From Pseudomonadota bacterium (GTDB lineage Bacteria > Pseudomonadota > Alphaproteobacteria > Rickettsiales > SXRF01), in the NCBI GenBank assembly GCA_963205245.1, contig CAUJIB010000056.1, forward strand, positions 1-55,661: a DNA stretch of 55,661 bases. The letters are read 5' to 3'. Made by a program: the position numbers and the translations under genes. Shown here in pieces: positions 33,641 through 43,778 of this stretch. The stretch's first letter is position 1. Each line of letters opens with the position of its first letter. Below the pieces are notes generated by a model, which saw only the letters and a program-made list of their open reading frames with translations, did not search any database and was not told the DNA's origin.

Positions 33641-35449
33641 ATGGTCAAAGAATCTTCAAATAAAAAAGCTATCAAAATATTGGATAAACTAACTATCCGT
33701 ACAAAGCTTATAATACTCTCCGGATTTTTGCTGGTTACTCTTTTCGTAACCAATATATATAGCTCCTTAATAACCTATAATATCTATGACGTCGTACTCG
33801 CTACCCAAAATAATGTTAGTGAGATGAAGATAAAAGGTGATGAAATAAAAGACAGTCTTAACAAACAGGATTTAGCAAACGAACGCGTTAATATTGCACG
33901 CGCAGCCTTGCGCCAATTTAATATGCTCCGCTATTGGATTACCGACCTTTCAGCCAGTTGGTTAAACGAATCAGAAAACAATGCAACCGAAGCAAAAAAA
34001 CAGTTATTTGATATATTAAAAAAAATGGCAGTATTTGCTCCTGAAGAAGCAAAAAAAATAGAAAAACTTGCAACTGAATTTAATGATACCTCTATCAAGG
34101 CTGTAGATGCTTTTGTTGAAGGTAACCGTGTAAAAGCAAATGCTCTTTTATCCGATGCTAGAAAAGCATCTTTAAGCATAGATTCTATACTTGATGCTGT
34201 CTTGAAAAAACAGGAAGACGAAGCAAAATCGGCAAAAGAAAATGCTGCAGCTGCAACTCAAAGCAATTCTGATTATGCAAGTAAAATTCAAACCAGTATG
34301 GATGAATCTGCTATCAGCGCAAAGAATAATTTAGCTATTCTGCTAGTTGTAATAGTAATAGCCACCATAATTTCTATATTATTTACTGTTGTAAGCATCA
34401 GATCATTGATAGTTCCTATTAATAGCATGGCAAAGGCAATGCGTGAGCTTGCTGTCGGCAACACCAATATAAAACTTCCACCAGTTTCTAAAACAGAAAT
34501 AGGGGAAATGGCCAGCTCCATGCGGGTATTTGTAGAAAACAAATGTAAAGCTGATGATCTTGCCACTAAAGAACAGGAAGAATCAAAAGCAAAACAAAAC
34601 CGTGCGGCAAAAATTGACACCGCAATTAAAAGTTTTGAAAAAGTTGCAACAGCAGCTGTTGAAGCAGTGTCAGGAGCAGCATCAGAATTACAGACAACAT
34701 CAACCAATATGGCAAAAACTGTAACGGATGCAGATAATAAAGCGACCAATGTTACTTCTATAGCCGGAGAAACTTCCAGCAACGTACAGACTGTTGCCGC
34801 AGCAGCAGAAGAATTATCAGCCTCCATTAAAGAAATTGCTGCTCAGGTAAGCAAGTCATCTGAAGGTGCAGAAGAAGCTTTACGTGAGGTACTGAAAGGT
34901 GAACAATTTGCAGAAAACCTTTCCAATGCTGCTACTGAAATTGGTAATGTTAGTGATTTTATCGGAAATATTGCTTCACAAATTAACTTACTTGCCCTTA
35001 ACGCAACTATTGAATCCGCAAGGGCTGGAGAAGCAGGAAAAGGTTTTGCGGTCGTTGCTTCCGAAGTAAAAAATCTTGCCACCCAAACTTCAAGGGCGAC
35101 TGATGATATAGCTAAACAAATCACCAATGTTCAGGGTATTGCCAAAGAAATGGTAAATATTATTAGCTCAATCAAACATGTCGTTCATAATGTGAATGAA
35201 TACTCAGGCACTATTGCCGCAGCTGTAGAAGAACAAAGCGCAGTAACCAACGATATTTCCCGTAATATGATAGTAGCATCAAATGGTGTAAGCTCTATCA
35301 CCACAAATATTAGTGATGTAAAATCTGCAACCAAAAATGCCGATATTGCGACTAAAGACCTCCTACTTTCGTCCAAGCTGCTGTCAATGCAGGCTGATAG
35401 TCTAAGCAAGGAAATCAAGAAATTTCTAGGTAGTCTACAATCAGCTTAG
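33641..35449 (+). CDS. Methyl-accepting chemotaxis protein
   Basis: A 602-residue chemoreceptor. TM1 is at about 23-42, then a helical periplasmic domain of about 185 residues, TM2 at about 230-252 and a HAMP domain (about 253-305). The cytoplasmic signalling domain contains the hairpin tip [30 protein letters not shown] (about 446-477). The ligand domain is all-helical, of a four-helix-bundle type. It should control CheA activity, but no che or flagellar gene is in the window; the Tad pilus genes 5 kb away are a possible output. Its stop overlaps the convergent aat stop. Confidence 0.93.
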   Translation: MVKESSNKKAIKILDKLTIRTKLIILSGFLLVTLFVTNIYSSLITYNIYDVVLATQNNVSEMKIKGDEIKDSLNKQDLANERVNIARAALRQFNMLRYWITDLSASWLNESENNATEAKKQLFDILKKMAVFAPEEAKKIEKLATEFNDTSIKAVDAFVEGNRVKANALLSDARKASLSIDSILDAVLKKQEDEAKSAKENAAAATQSNSDYASKIQTSMDESAISAKNNLAILLVVIVIATIISILFTVVSIRSLIVPINSMAKAMRELAVGNTNIKLPPVSKTEIGEMASSMRVFVENKCKADDLATKEQEESKAKQNRAAKIDTAIKSFEKVATAAVEAVSGAASELQTTSTNMAKTVTDADNKATNVTSIAGETSSNVQTVAAAAEELSASIKEIAAQVSKSSEGAEEALREVLKGEQFAENLSNAATEIGNVSDFIGNIASQINLLALNATIESARAGEAGKGFAVVASEVKNLATQTSRATDDIAKQITNVQGIAKEMVNIISSIKHVVHNVNEYSGTIAAAVEEQSAVTNDISRNMIVASNGVSSITTNISDVKSATKNADIATKDLLLSSKLLSMQADSLSKEIKKFLGSLQSA

Positions 35450-36087
35450 AAACATAATTTCGGCGTTATAGCAATAGCCTCACTCAATTTTACTAGGTAT
35501 TCTATGCGTGGTATTTCTATTACCCCAAATTGCTTCAGATGATCGTTGGTAAATTGTGTATCAAGCAGTGTATAGCCTGCATTTTTCAGTAATTCTACCA
35601 GATGCACTAAAGCCACCTTACTCGCATTATTTGTACGGGAAAACATGCTCTCACCAAAAAATGCCCCACCAATTGAAACTCCATATAATCCTCCTACTAA
35701 AACAGGATCATCCCCTTTATGTGACGATTCCTGCCAGCATTCCACACTATGGGCAAAACCATATTCCCACAATTCTGTATAAAGCTTTATTATCTGCTCA
35801 TTTATCCATGTATCCTGCCTTCCATCGGTAGTTTCAGCGCAAGCTCTGATAACCTGTGGAAAAACAGCATTGGTTGTAATAATAAGTGAGGATTTTTTTA
35901 TAAATTTGGCAAGGCTCGTGGGAACATGGAAATCATCCAAAGGCAATATTCCCCTCATCTCAGGATGCATCCAGTGCAGAAGCGGATTATCTTTTGCCTC
36001 AGCCATTGGGAAATAACCATTGGCATAAGCGGCCAGTAAAAATTCCCATGTAATTCCCGATTTGTTTTCTGGATGTATAGGGCGCAT
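35446..36087 (-). CDS. aat: Leucyl/phenylalanyl-tRNA-protein transferase
   Basis: A 213-residue enzyme that adds Leu or Phe to proteins with N-terminal Arg or Lys, marking them for ClpS/ClpAP degradation. Family motifs are LLAAYANGYFPMAE, LLHWMHPEMRGILPLDDFHVP, TWINEQIIKLYTELWEYGFAHSVECW, LVGGLYGVSIGGAFFGESMFS and LLDTQFTNDHLKQFG. It precedes a glycerophosphodiesterase gene by 2 bases on the same strand, forming an aroQ-ugpQ-aat transcript. Confidence 0.95.
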   Translation of the reverse strand: MRPIHPENKSGITWEFLLAAYANGYFPMAEAKDNPLLHWMHPEMRGILPLDDFHVPTSLAKFIKKSSLIITTNAVFPQVIRACAETTDGRQDTWINEQIIKLYTELWEYGFAHSVECWQESSHKGDDPVLVGGLYGVSIGGAFFGESMFSRTNNASKVALVHLVELLKNAGYTLLDTQFTNDHLKQFGVIEIPRIEYLVKLSEAIAITPKLCF

Positions 36088-36089
36088 TT

Positions 36090-36767
36090 TTATAACCTGT
36101 CAGGATAATTACTGAAAATTCCATCAACCCCCAAGACACGGGCTTTACCTATTTCTTCCCTGTTATTGGCTGTCCACAGCATTATTTTAAGACCTTTCTT
36201 ATGCGCATCATCCACTAGAGCTTGGTTGGTATGATAAACCGCAGTATTAAGCGACCACGCTCCAGCTTCAATTGCTATCTGCGCTAAAGTCACAGGTATA
36301 CCAACCAGCAGGGCACAGGTACGTATCTCAGGAATAATTGAACGCGACTGTGCTATCTGTTGATGATTAAAAGAACAAATAAAAAACTGCTCATGGCTTA
36401 AACCATCCCTTTTTATGCTGCGCTTTAGCAGTTCCATCACCGGCTCTACAGAATCTTCAGCCTTAAGCTCTATAAACAAACGGGTGTTTTTGACAAATTC
36501 ATCTACCACTTCCTGAAGGGATAGGATTTTTTCCCCGCTGCCAGCGTCTAATTCCTGCAATTCCCTAAAGCTATAATTACAAACCAGCCCTTTACCGTTA
36601 GTAGTACGCTCCAACGTATCATCGTGAATTACCACAGGAATACCATCTTTACTAAGCTGAATATCAAATTCGAAACCATCCACACCCAATTCTAAAGCTT
36701 TACGCATAGAAGCACGTGTATTTTCCGGCGCATAACCGCAAGCCCCCCGATGCCCTAGCTTCCACAT
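36090..36767 (-). CDS. ugpQ: Glycerophosphodiester phosphodiesterase
   Basis: A 225-residue cytosolic enzyme (no signal peptide) hydrolysing glycerophosphodiesters to glycerol-3-phosphate. It has GHRGACGYAPENTRASMRKALELGVDGFEFDIQLSKDG with the catalytic HRG...PENT and ExD metal site, then VVIHDDTLERTTNGKG with the second His, and the late MLWTANN strand. UgpQ is the closest class by length. It sits between aroQ (4 bases upstream) and aat (2 bases downstream). Confidence 0.92.
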   Translation of the reverse strand: MWKLGHRGACGYAPENTRASMRKALELGVDGFEFDIQLSKDGIPVVIHDDTLERTTNGKGLVCNYSFRELQELDAGSGEKILSLQEVVDEFVKNTRLFIELKAEDSVEPVMELLKRSIKRDGLSHEQFFICSFNHQQIAQSRSIIPEIRTCALLVGIPVTLAQIAIEAGAWSLNTAVYHTNQALVDDAHKKGLKIMLWTANNREEIGKARVLGVDGIFSNYPDRL

Positions 36768-36770
36768 ATT

Positions 36771-37214
36771 TTATTTTCCTCTTTTCAAAATATCAGCTAC
36801 TGCCTGTAAAGCCAGAATATAGCTGTCACTGCCAAAACCACAAATCACACCTTTGGCAGCTTTAGAAATATAGGAATCATGACGGAATGGCTCGCGCCTG
36901 AAAATATTGGAAAGATGAACCTCAATCACTGGGATTTTAAGAGCAAGCAACGCATCCATCAAAGCTATGGAAGTATGGGTATAAGCCCCCGCATTTATAA
37001 GTAGACCATGATGGGTTTTTATAGAATCCTGAATGGCAGTAATAAGATCACCTTCATTATTGGACTGCATAAAATCTATAGTAAGCCCAACCGCCACAGC
37101 ATATTCTTTGCATTTTTTTTCAATATCCTGCAAAGTTTCACTACCGTAAATCTCCGGTTCACGAGTGCCGAGCATATTAAGATTTGGGCCATTAATAATA
37201 AGAATTTTCTGCAT
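36771..37214 (-). CDS. aroQ: Type II 3-dehydroquinate dehydratase
   Basis: A 147-residue shikimate pathway enzyme. The N-terminal INGPNLNMLGTREPEIYG carries the flexible-loop Arg and catalytic Tyr. NAGAYTHTSIALMDAL and VIEVHLSNIFRREPFRHDSYIS contain the active-site Asn and His. It is the first gene of a three-gene run with ugpQ and aat. The 94-base gap to divergent thiS holds an imperfect inverted repeat of TAGAT/ATCTA blocks and probably both promoters. Confidence 0.96.
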   Translation of the reverse strand: MQKILIINGPNLNMLGTREPEIYGSETLQDIEKKCKEYAVAVGLTIDFMQSNNEGDLITAIQDSIKTHHGLLINAGAYTHTSIALMDALLALKIPVIEVHLSNIFRREPFRHDSYISKAAKGVICGFGSDSYILALQAVADILKRGK

Positions 37215-37308
37215 TTTTCATAATCTGATGTTTAGATAATTAGATGACTAAAAGATTCACGCATGATAACAGTTAATAATCTAATCATCAAGTAATCTAG
37301 TCATATAC

Positions 37309-37509
37309 ATGAATATTACCTTAAACGGAAAGCCATATAATCTAGCACAAGCAATTACTATAAAGGAGTTGCTGGAATTGTTGGAACTCAAACAAGGGCA
37401 GGTTGCCATTGAGCATAATCGTGAAATTGTGCCAAAATCACTGCACAGCAAAACTATGGTAAACGAAAATGATGTAATAGAAATCGTAGCTTTTATTGGT
37501 GGTGGATAA
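37309..37509 (+). CDS. thiS: Sulfur carrier protein ThiS
   Basis: A 66-residue ubiquitin-like protein ([47 protein letters not shown]) ending in Gly-Gly, which is adenylated and thiocarboxylated to carry sulfur for the thiazole of thiamine. The stop codon shares a base with the thiG start (TAATG). Other thi genes are not in the window. Confidence 0.94.
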   Translation: MNITLNGKPYNLAQAITIKELLELLELKQGQVAIEHNREIVPKSLHSKTMVNENDVIEIVAFIGGG

Positions 37510-38294
37510 TGTTAAAAAATCCTCAAAATGATAATCTGGTAATTGCTGGACGCAGCTTTACTTCCCGCCTGTTGGTTGGTACAGGCAGGTATAAAGATAT
37601 GGCGCAAACCAAAGCGACAATTGAAGCCAGCGGCGCGCAAATCGTAACAGTTGCCCTGCGCCGTGTAGATTTATCGCAAAAGGGCAAGGACAGCCTGATA
37701 GATACCATCCCCCCGCAAAAATATACCTACCTGCCCAATAGTGCCGGTTGTTACAGCGCGGATGAAGCAGTGCGTACACTACGCCTTGCCCGCGAGCTAG
37801 GCGGTTGGGATCTGGTAAAACTGGAAGTAATTGGTGATAAGCAAACCTTGTTGCCTGACACGGAAGAAACCTTAAAGGCGGCAAAAATTCTGGTGGCTGA
37901 GGGCTTTGCCGTCATGGCCTATACTAATGATGATCTGATTATGGCAAAAAAACTGGAAGAGGCTGGCTGCGCTGCCGTTATGCCGCTTGCTGCTCCCATC
38001 GGCTCTGGACTGGGTATCTTAAACCCACATAATATTGAAAAAATCGTAAGCACATTAAAAGTGCCTGTACTGGTGGATGCAGGAATCGGCACCGCTTCTG
38101 ACGCCTGTATTGCCATGGAACTGGGCTGCGCCGGCGTATTGCTCAACACTGCCCTGTCGTCTGCTCAAAATCCCGTACTGATGGCAGAGGCGATGAAAGA
38201 AGCAGTCAGGGCAGGGCGTATGGCGTTCCTTGCCGGCAGAATGGCCAAACAGAAAACCGCAAACGCCAGTTCGCCAATTGAGGGAATATTGTAG
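37509..38294 (+). CDS. thiG: Thiazole synthase ThiG
   Basis: A 261-residue TIM-barrel enzyme that forms the thiazole phosphate of thiamine from deoxyxylulose phosphate, dehydroglycine and ThiS thiocarboxylate. Motifs are [43 protein letters not shown], the Schiff-base K104 in [11 protein letters not shown], and [27 protein letters not shown]. It is coupled to thiS. The stop is 6 bases from the convergent uvrB stop. The use of dehydroglycine implies a ThiH or ThiO elsewhere. Confidence 0.96.
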   Translation: MLKNPQNDNLVIAGRSFTSRLLVGTGRYKDMAQTKATIEASGAQIVTVALRRVDLSQKGKDSLIDTIPPQKYTYLPNSAGCYSADEAVRTLRLARELGGWDLVKLEVIGDKQTLLPDTEETLKAAKILVAEGFAVMAYTNDDLIMAKKLEEAGCAAVMPLAAPIGSGLGILNPHNIEKIVSTLKVPVLVDAGIGTASDACIAMELGCAGVLLNTALSSAQNPVLMAEAMKEAVRAGRMAFLAGRMAKQKTANASSPIEGIL

Positions 38295-38300
38295 ACAGTA

Positions 38301-40328
38301 TTATTTCTTGGGTTTCTTACCGCTACCAGCTACGCCGGTTTTCTTTTCTGAATTTTCCAATTTATCAATAATATTACGCAGGCGGGCAGCTTCTTCAAAT
38401 TCAAGGTCGGAGGCAGCTTCCAGCATTTTCTGGCGGAGCTTAGCGATATATTTTTCTTTATCCTTGCCGTCATCTTTTACATCATATTTTTTCAGGCTAG
38501 TCGCTACAGTGTAATGATCATGCTCGTAAACTGACTCTATAATTTCACCAATTTTCTTGCTGACCGACTCAGGAGTAATACCATGTTTCTCATTATATTC
38601 CATCTGGACTTTGCGCCTGCGCTCTGTTTCATCCAGAGCAGTTTTCATAGAATTGGTTATTCTATCAGCATATAAAATCACCTGCGCATCAACATTACGC
38701 GCTGCCCTGCCAATAGTCTGGATCAGGGAAGTAGCCGAACGTAAAAATCCCTCTTTATCCGCATCTAATATCGCAACCAATCCGCATTCAGGAATATCAA
38801 GCCCTTCCCGCAATAAATTCACCCCAATAAGCACATCAAATTTGCCAAGGCGCAAATCACGGATAATCTCTATCCGCTCTAAAGTATCCACATCGGAATG
38901 CAGGTAACGCACAGCAATTCCCGCTTCATTCATGTAATCGGTAAGTTCTTCCGCCATACGCTTGGTAAGGGTCGTAACCAGCACACGCTGTTTCTTTTTA
39001 ATACGGGTATGGCATTCCGCCAGTAAATCATCCACCTGTGAAGCAATCGGGCGGATATCACAAGGCGGGTCAATAAGCCCTGTCGGGCGGATAATCTGCT
39101 CCACAAATTCGCCGCCTGTGGCTTCTAATTCCCATTTTCCCGGAGTTGCCGAAACAAAAACCGATTGCGGCCGCCTTTCATCCCATTCTGCAAAGGTAAG
39201 CGGGCGGTTATCTAGTGCGGAAGGCAAACGGAAACCATGTTCTACCAGCGTAGATTTGCGGGCTTTATCACCACTGGACATCCCGCCGATCTGCGGCACG
39301 GTGACATGGCTTTCATCGACAAATAACAACGCATTCTTTGGCAAATATTGATACAGGGTAGGGGGTGGCTCACCTGCTTGTGTGCCTGCCAGAAAACGCG
39401 AATAATTTTCAATCCCACGGCAACCACCTGTTTCCATCAGCATTTCCAGATCATAGGTAGTACGCTGCTCCAGCCGTTGCGCTTCTACCAGTTTCCCAAC
39501 GGCATAAAGCTGTTCAAGACGGGATTTAAGTTCGGCTTTAATTTGGATGATAGCTTTTTCTACGGTTGGGCGCGGGGTCACGTAATGGCTATTGGCATAA
39601 ATAGTTATTTCATTCAATTTTGTTTTTACTTCACCGGTAAGCCAATCAAACTCATTGATAATTTCTATCTCATCACCAAAAAAAGAAATACGCCACGCAG
39701 TATCTTCATAATGCGATGGGAATACATCTATCGTGTCACCACGTACACGAAAAGTACCGCGGGCAAAATCAAGGTCATTACGCTTATATTGCAGCTCAAT
39801 CAGTTTTTTTATCAGGTCTTTTTGCGAACGCACTTCACCACGCCTCACGGTTTCAGTCATTTGCGCGTACATTTCCGCCGAGCCGATACCGTAAATACAG
39901 GATACCGAAGCAACTACAATTACGTCCCTGCGCTCCAGCATCGAGCGGGTGGCAGAGTGGCGCATCCTATCTATCTGCTCATTAATTGAGGAGTCTTTTT
40001 CAATAAAAGTATCACTCTTTGGAACATAAGCTTCGGGCTGGTAATAATCATAATATGACACAAAATATTCCACAGCGTTATGCGGGAAAAAACCCTTCAT
40101 CTCTGAATAAAGCTGGGCGGCAAGAGTTTTATTATGAGCCATTATCAGGGCAGGACGATTGGTACTTGCTATCACATGTGCCATGGTGAAAGTTTTTCCT
40201 GAACCGGTCACACCGAGCAGAACCTGATTAAGTTCACCGGAGTTTATTCCCTCAACCAATTCCTTAATTGCAGTAGGCTGATCACCAGAAGGTTTATAAT
40301 CAGAAACTAACTGAAATAACTGTGACAT
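38301..40328 (-). CDS. uvrB: Excinuclease ABC subunit B
   Basis: A 675-residue nucleotide excision repair helicase. Walker [15 protein letters not shown] is near residue 40, the DNA-damage beta-hairpin [16 protein letters not shown] follows at about 90-105, then helicase motifs ([60 protein letters not shown]). A C-terminal UVR domain (about 625-660, [25 protein letters not shown]) binds UvrC. It begins 14 bases after tadC on the same strand, so part of its transcription may come from the Tad operon. Confidence 0.97.
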   Translation of the reverse strand: MSQLFQLVSDYKPSGDQPTAIKELVEGINSGELNQVLLGVTGSGKTFTMAHVIASTNRPALIMAHNKTLAAQLYSEMKGFFPHNAVEYFVSYYDYYQPEAYVPKSDTFIEKDSSINEQIDRMRHSATRSMLERRDVIVVASVSCIYGIGSAEMYAQMTETVRRGEVRSQKDLIKKLIELQYKRNDLDFARGTFRVRGDTIDVFPSHYEDTAWRISFFGDEIEIINEFDWLTGEVKTKLNEITIYANSHYVTPRPTVEKAIIQIKAELKSRLEQLYAVGKLVEAQRLEQRTTYDLEMLMETGGCRGIENYSRFLAGTQAGEPPPTLYQYLPKNALLFVDESHVTVPQIGGMSSGDKARKSTLVEHGFRLPSALDNRPLTFAEWDERRPQSVFVSATPGKWELEATGGEFVEQIIRPTGLIDPPCDIRPIASQVDDLLAECHTRIKKKQRVLVTTLTKRMAEELTDYMNEAGIAVRYLHSDVDTLERIEIIRDLRLGKFDVLIGVNLLREGLDIPECGLVAILDADKEGFLRSATSLIQTIGRAARNVDAQVILYADRITNSMKTALDETERRRKVQMEYNEKHGITPESVSKKIGEIIESVYEHDHYTVATSLKKYDVKDDGKDKEKYIAKLRQKMLEAASDLEFEEAARLRNIIDKLENSEKKTGVAGSGKKPKK

Positions 40329-40342
40329 AAATAATTTATAGA

Positions 40343-41296
40343 TTACCCATTACCAAATATACCGCCTTGAGCTTGTACTTTAATTACTACAGGCCCGAGT
40401 ATAACCATGAATAACGCAGGCAATATAAAGAAAATAAGCGGAATAGTAATAAGAGCAGGAAGACGTGCTGCTTTTTCTTCCGCCAAAAGCATGCGTTCCG
40501 CACGCTGCTCATCAGCGATCATACGCAATGTATCAACTAGGCTAGTACCGAATTTTTCCGCCTGAATTAATGAAGCCACAAGAGTATGTACCGCCGGAAT
40601 ACCAGTACGGTCGCCCAAATTCTGCAAAGCCTGAATACGATCATTCATCATCGTCATTTCAAAACGGGTGCGATCCATCTCAGCAGCCACCACAGGGTGA
40701 GAATCCTTCATTTCTTTACAGACCCTAGCAAATGCAGCACTAATACCAAGACCAGATTCCACACAAATAAGCATCAAATCCAAAGCATCCGGAAAGGTTC
40801 TTTTAAGTTCTTTAGTTCTTTTCGCTACACTATTGCTGATAAATAATTTACCGCCATATATGCCCAGCACCGCCAATAATAGCCCAGACAGGAAAAGTGC
40901 CAGATGTTTAGATATTTCACTTTGATTAAAAATCACTAGTTTAAGCAAAATTGCAAAACCTATCACAACTAAAACCGGTTGAATAATTCTCTGAAAAAAC
41001 AAAAAATAAACCAAAGACGATTTAGAATGATAGCCTGCTTTAGCTAACAATTTAACTGTATCATGCTGCTTATCAGGATTTGCCCCTACTAAAAAAAGAA
41101 ACGGTTTTAGGGTAAGTGCAAGCGGCTGTATTTTTCCCCCATACTCACCAGCAAGCTCTAAATTATAATTTTCTTCTGCAATCTGCTTAGCTCTAAGCCT
41201 ATTACGGTCTCTACTCAATAAGTTAGCAAGCGCCAAATACGCGGTAAATATACCAACCGCAAGCAAAGCAAAACTTAAATACTTGGCAAAAAACAT
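40343..41296 (-). CDS. tadC: Tad pilus inner-membrane assembly protein TadC
   Basis: A 317-residue type II secretion F-domain protein. An N-terminal membrane helix (about 4-25), two central helices (about 100-125, 134-152), the GspF domain with [25 protein letters not shown], and a C-terminal helix pair ([20 protein letters not shown]) match TadC. It forms the inner-membrane platform with TadB, driven by the CpaF ATPase. It starts 2 bases after tadB and is the last tad gene before uvrB. Confidence 0.92.
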   Translation of the reverse strand: MFFAKYLSFALLAVGIFTAYLALANLLSRDRNRLRAKQIAEENYNLELAGEYGGKIQPLALTLKPFLFLVGANPDKQHDTVKLLAKAGYHSKSSLVYFLFFQRIIQPVLVVIGFAILLKLVIFNQSEISKHLALFLSGLLLAVLGIYGGKLFISNSVAKRTKELKRTFPDALDLMLICVESGLGISAAFARVCKEMKDSHPVVAAEMDRTRFEMTMMNDRIQALQNLGDRTGIPAVHTLVASLIQAEKFGTSLVDTLRMIADEQRAERMLLAEEKAARLPALITIPLIFFILPALFMVILGPVVIKVQAQGGIFGNG

Positions 41297-41298
41297 CT

Positions 41299-42279
41299 CT
41301 ATATCTCCAAATCAACCATTTTACGGATAATCAACGTACCTATGAAAATTACCCCCATTATAACAGCAAGCAGCATATTACCAGAGTCGGTTGTAAATAA
41401 CGGTACCAGATAGTCTGGGCTCATAGCATGTACGGCAAGTGCCACAAACAACGGTAAACCACTCAATATCCAGCCTGTTATCCTTCCTTCTGCAGTAATA
41501 GCATAAATCTTTTTCTTCATCATTTTTCTTTTGCGGATCAGAGTAGATAAATTACTAAGCACCTCAGCCAGATTACCGCCTACTTCCTGCTGCAAAGTAA
41601 GAACAACAACAAAGAATCTAATATCAGGGGTCTCCATCCTTTCTCCAAGCCTCGCTAAGGCATCAACCATCGTACTGCCATGTACAATCTCCGTAGAAAC
41701 CTGATGAAATTCCTCACTAGCTGGCGCATTCATACTTTCTGCAACCATATTCACAGCAGCGTTTAATGGAAACCCTGAACGAACACTCCTTACAATAATA
41801 TCCAAAGCATCAGGGAATTGTTCCACAAAATTCCTCATCCGCCTTTTTATTTTCTGCCGTATTATAGCCCATCCGACAAAATAAGCCGTAAGTACAGCAC
41901 TAACAATAATAACCACTGGATTATTACTAACCTCTGCCATCGGCAAAAACATTGCTGTTGCAATAAAGACAAAAAGACAAACTATAAATAATTTATCTAC
42001 AGACCCAGCCATACCACCGCGCACCAGATACGGATGAGAAAATTTTCCAAAAGGTAATGAATAAAATATGCTGGCAAGTATTCCTGTCTGTGCATATTCA
42101 TCACGAATCACGCTATAATCTTCAATATCTTCATCAGGAATATTTTTTTCTAAGGTCTTTAATTGCCTGCGGGTAAAATTAGTTATATTTGCAGTATACT
42201 GCTTCGGCATCAATAATACGCCGATTAAACACACTAAAATTCCGACAAACAAAGCAATCATTATTGGAAATATATTCAT
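41299..42279 (-). CDS. tadB: Tad pilus inner-membrane assembly protein TadB
   Basis: A 326-residue GspF-domain protein with an N-terminal helix (about 2-24), central helices (about 88-130), the motif FPDALDIIVRSVRSGFPLNAAVNMVAESM, a QQEVGGNLAEVLSNLSTLIRKRKMM segment and C-terminal helices. It pairs with TadC as the platform of the Tad/Flp pilus secretion machine. It follows cpaF by 35 bases and precedes tadC by 2. Confidence 0.93.
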   Translation of the reverse strand: MNIFPIMIALFVGILVCLIGVLLMPKQYTANITNFTRRQLKTLEKNIPDEDIEDYSVIRDEYAQTGILASIFYSLPFGKFSHPYLVRGGMAGSVDKLFIVCLFVFIATAMFLPMAEVSNNPVVIIVSAVLTAYFVGWAIIRQKIKRRMRNFVEQFPDALDIIVRSVRSGFPLNAAVNMVAESMNAPASEEFHQVSTEIVHGSTMVDALARLGERMETPDIRFFVVVLTLQQEVGGNLAEVLSNLSTLIRKRKMMKKKIYAITAEGRITGWILSGLPLFVALAVHAMSPDYLVPLFTTDSGNMLLAVIMGVIFIGTLIIRKMVDLEI

Positions 42280-42314
42280 AAATTATCCATCAAAACCTAT
42301 TTATACAATCAAAT

Positions 42315-43778
42315 CTAACATTCCAAACCAAGTGTCTCTAACATTTCTTTTTCGCGCCCGAAATACGCAGCCTGAGCTAGAAAATCAGGTTTTTCACCAG
42401 TACAGTAAAACTCACCTGTAAGAACCCCATCTTCCCCCATTGCCCCTGGCTTGAAGGTAAACAAAGTTCTTGTTACTATTTCATTATTTTCTATCCCTAC
42501 AACTTCTTCTATATGTGTAATACGACGTTTCCCATCTCTCTGACGTGCAACCTGCACTATTAAATGCAAGGCACTGGCTATCTGGTTTTTAAGTGACGTT
42601 GCAGACATACTTACTTTTGACATTCCTACCAAATTCTCAATACGGCTAAGAGCATCTCTAGGTGTATTCGCATGTATAGTTGCCATAGAACCATCATGCC
42701 CAGTATTCATTGCTGATAAAACTTCTATAACTTCTTCACTGCGTATTTCACCGATAATAATCCGGTCAGGACGCATCCTAAGAGCATTTTTAACTAGCTG
42801 ACGGGCAGTTATCTCTCCAATTCCCTGCATGTTAGGGGGACGGGTTTCCATCCGCAATACATGCGGCTGCTGCAATTGCAACTCGGCAGCATCCTCAATG
42901 GTAATAACGCGCTCTGTATGGTCAATACAACCTGACAAAGCATTAAGTAAAGTTGTTTTACCACTACCTGTACCACCAGATATTAAAATGTTAATACGTA
43001 TATAACCGCAAATAGCTAAAAAATCCACCATCTGCTTGGTCATTGAACCAAAATTTACATATTCTTTCAAAGAAATTTTCTGACGGCGGAATTTACGTAT
43101 TGAAACCAAAGAGCCATCAAGAGCCAAAGGCGGTACAATAGCATTAAAGCGTGATCCGTCAGGCATCCGCGCATCCACCATAGGACTTGATTCATCAACT
43201 CTCCTGCCAACAATAGATACAATTTTTTGAATTATATTAAACAGATGTTTTTCACTGGTAAAAGTTACATCGGTAAGCAAAACCTTGCCAAATTTTTCTA
43301 TAAAAACCCTATTGCTACCATTTATCATTATATCTGAAACGTCGGGATCAGCCAGCAACACTTCTAATGGGCCAAATCCCAGCAAATCATCAACCGCTTG
43401 TTCTTTTAATAACTCCACCTGTGCCCCAGTTAGAGGGGTAGAAATCTCATCACTAATTATCTGTGCTGCAACATCACGAACACGTGATTTTTTTACTTCT
43501 TCGGTTAACTGCTCCAAAATAGAAAATTCCAGACGCTCAACCATTTTGTCAGTTAAATATGTTTTTGCAATTATATATTCTTTATTTTCTAAATTAGAAT
43601 CTCTAAAGAAAGCATCTATTTTATACCAGTCAGAATGAGAATTTTCTTCCTTGGCTACTTCACTTTGTGATGTACTAATAAACTTATTTTTAAGAACAAC
43701 TTTTTCAATATCTACATTTTTTCTAATATCTACTAACTGGTTTCCCTCAAAGGATTTTTTACCGAACATATCACCCAT
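42315..43778 (-). CDS. cpaF: Tad pilus secretion ATPase CpaF/TadA
   Basis: A 487-residue hexameric type II/IV secretion ATPase that powers pilus assembly. A helical N-terminal region is followed by LLGFGPLEVLLADPDVSDIMING, Walker A ILISGGTGSGKTTLLNAL near residue 265, the Asp box VITIEDAAELQL, Walker B IIIGEIRSEE, and the His box DGSMATIHANTPRDALSR. It overlaps cpaE by 8 bases. No second ATPase-like gene is present, so assembly and any retraction would share this motor. Confidence 0.95.
   Translation of the reverse strand: MGDMFGKKSFEGNQLVDIRKNVDIEKVVLKNKFISTSQSEVAKEENSHSDWYKIDAFFRDSNLENKEYIIAKTYLTDKMVERLEFSILEQLTEEVKKSRVRDVAAQIISDEISTPLTGAQVELLKEQAVDDLLGFGPLEVLLADPDVSDIMINGSNRVFIEKFGKVLLTDVTFTSEKHLFNIIQKIVSIVGRRVDESSPMVDARMPDGSRFNAIVPPLALDGSLVSIRKFRRQKISLKEYVNFGSMTKQMVDFLAICGYIRINILISGGTGSGKTTLLNALSGCIDHTERVITIEDAAELQLQQPHVLRMETRPPNMQGIGEITARQLVKNALRMRPDRIIIGEIRSEEVIEVLSAMNTGHDGSMATIHANTPRDALSRIENLVGMSKVSMSATSLKNQIASALHLIVQVARQRDGKRRITHIEEVVGIENNEIVTRTLFTFKPGAMGEDGVLTGEFYCTGEKPDFLAQAAYFGREKEMLETLGLEC

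Noticed and set aside
34288..34827. 179-residue Ala/Ser/Val-rich open frame on the minus strand
   Set aside because: Antisense to the chemoreceptor HAMP/signalling region; no motif or ribosome site.
39348..39989. 213-residue open frame on the plus strand
   Set aside because: Lies wholly antisense to uvrB, which is certain by homology; composition is that of a complementary-strand shadow.
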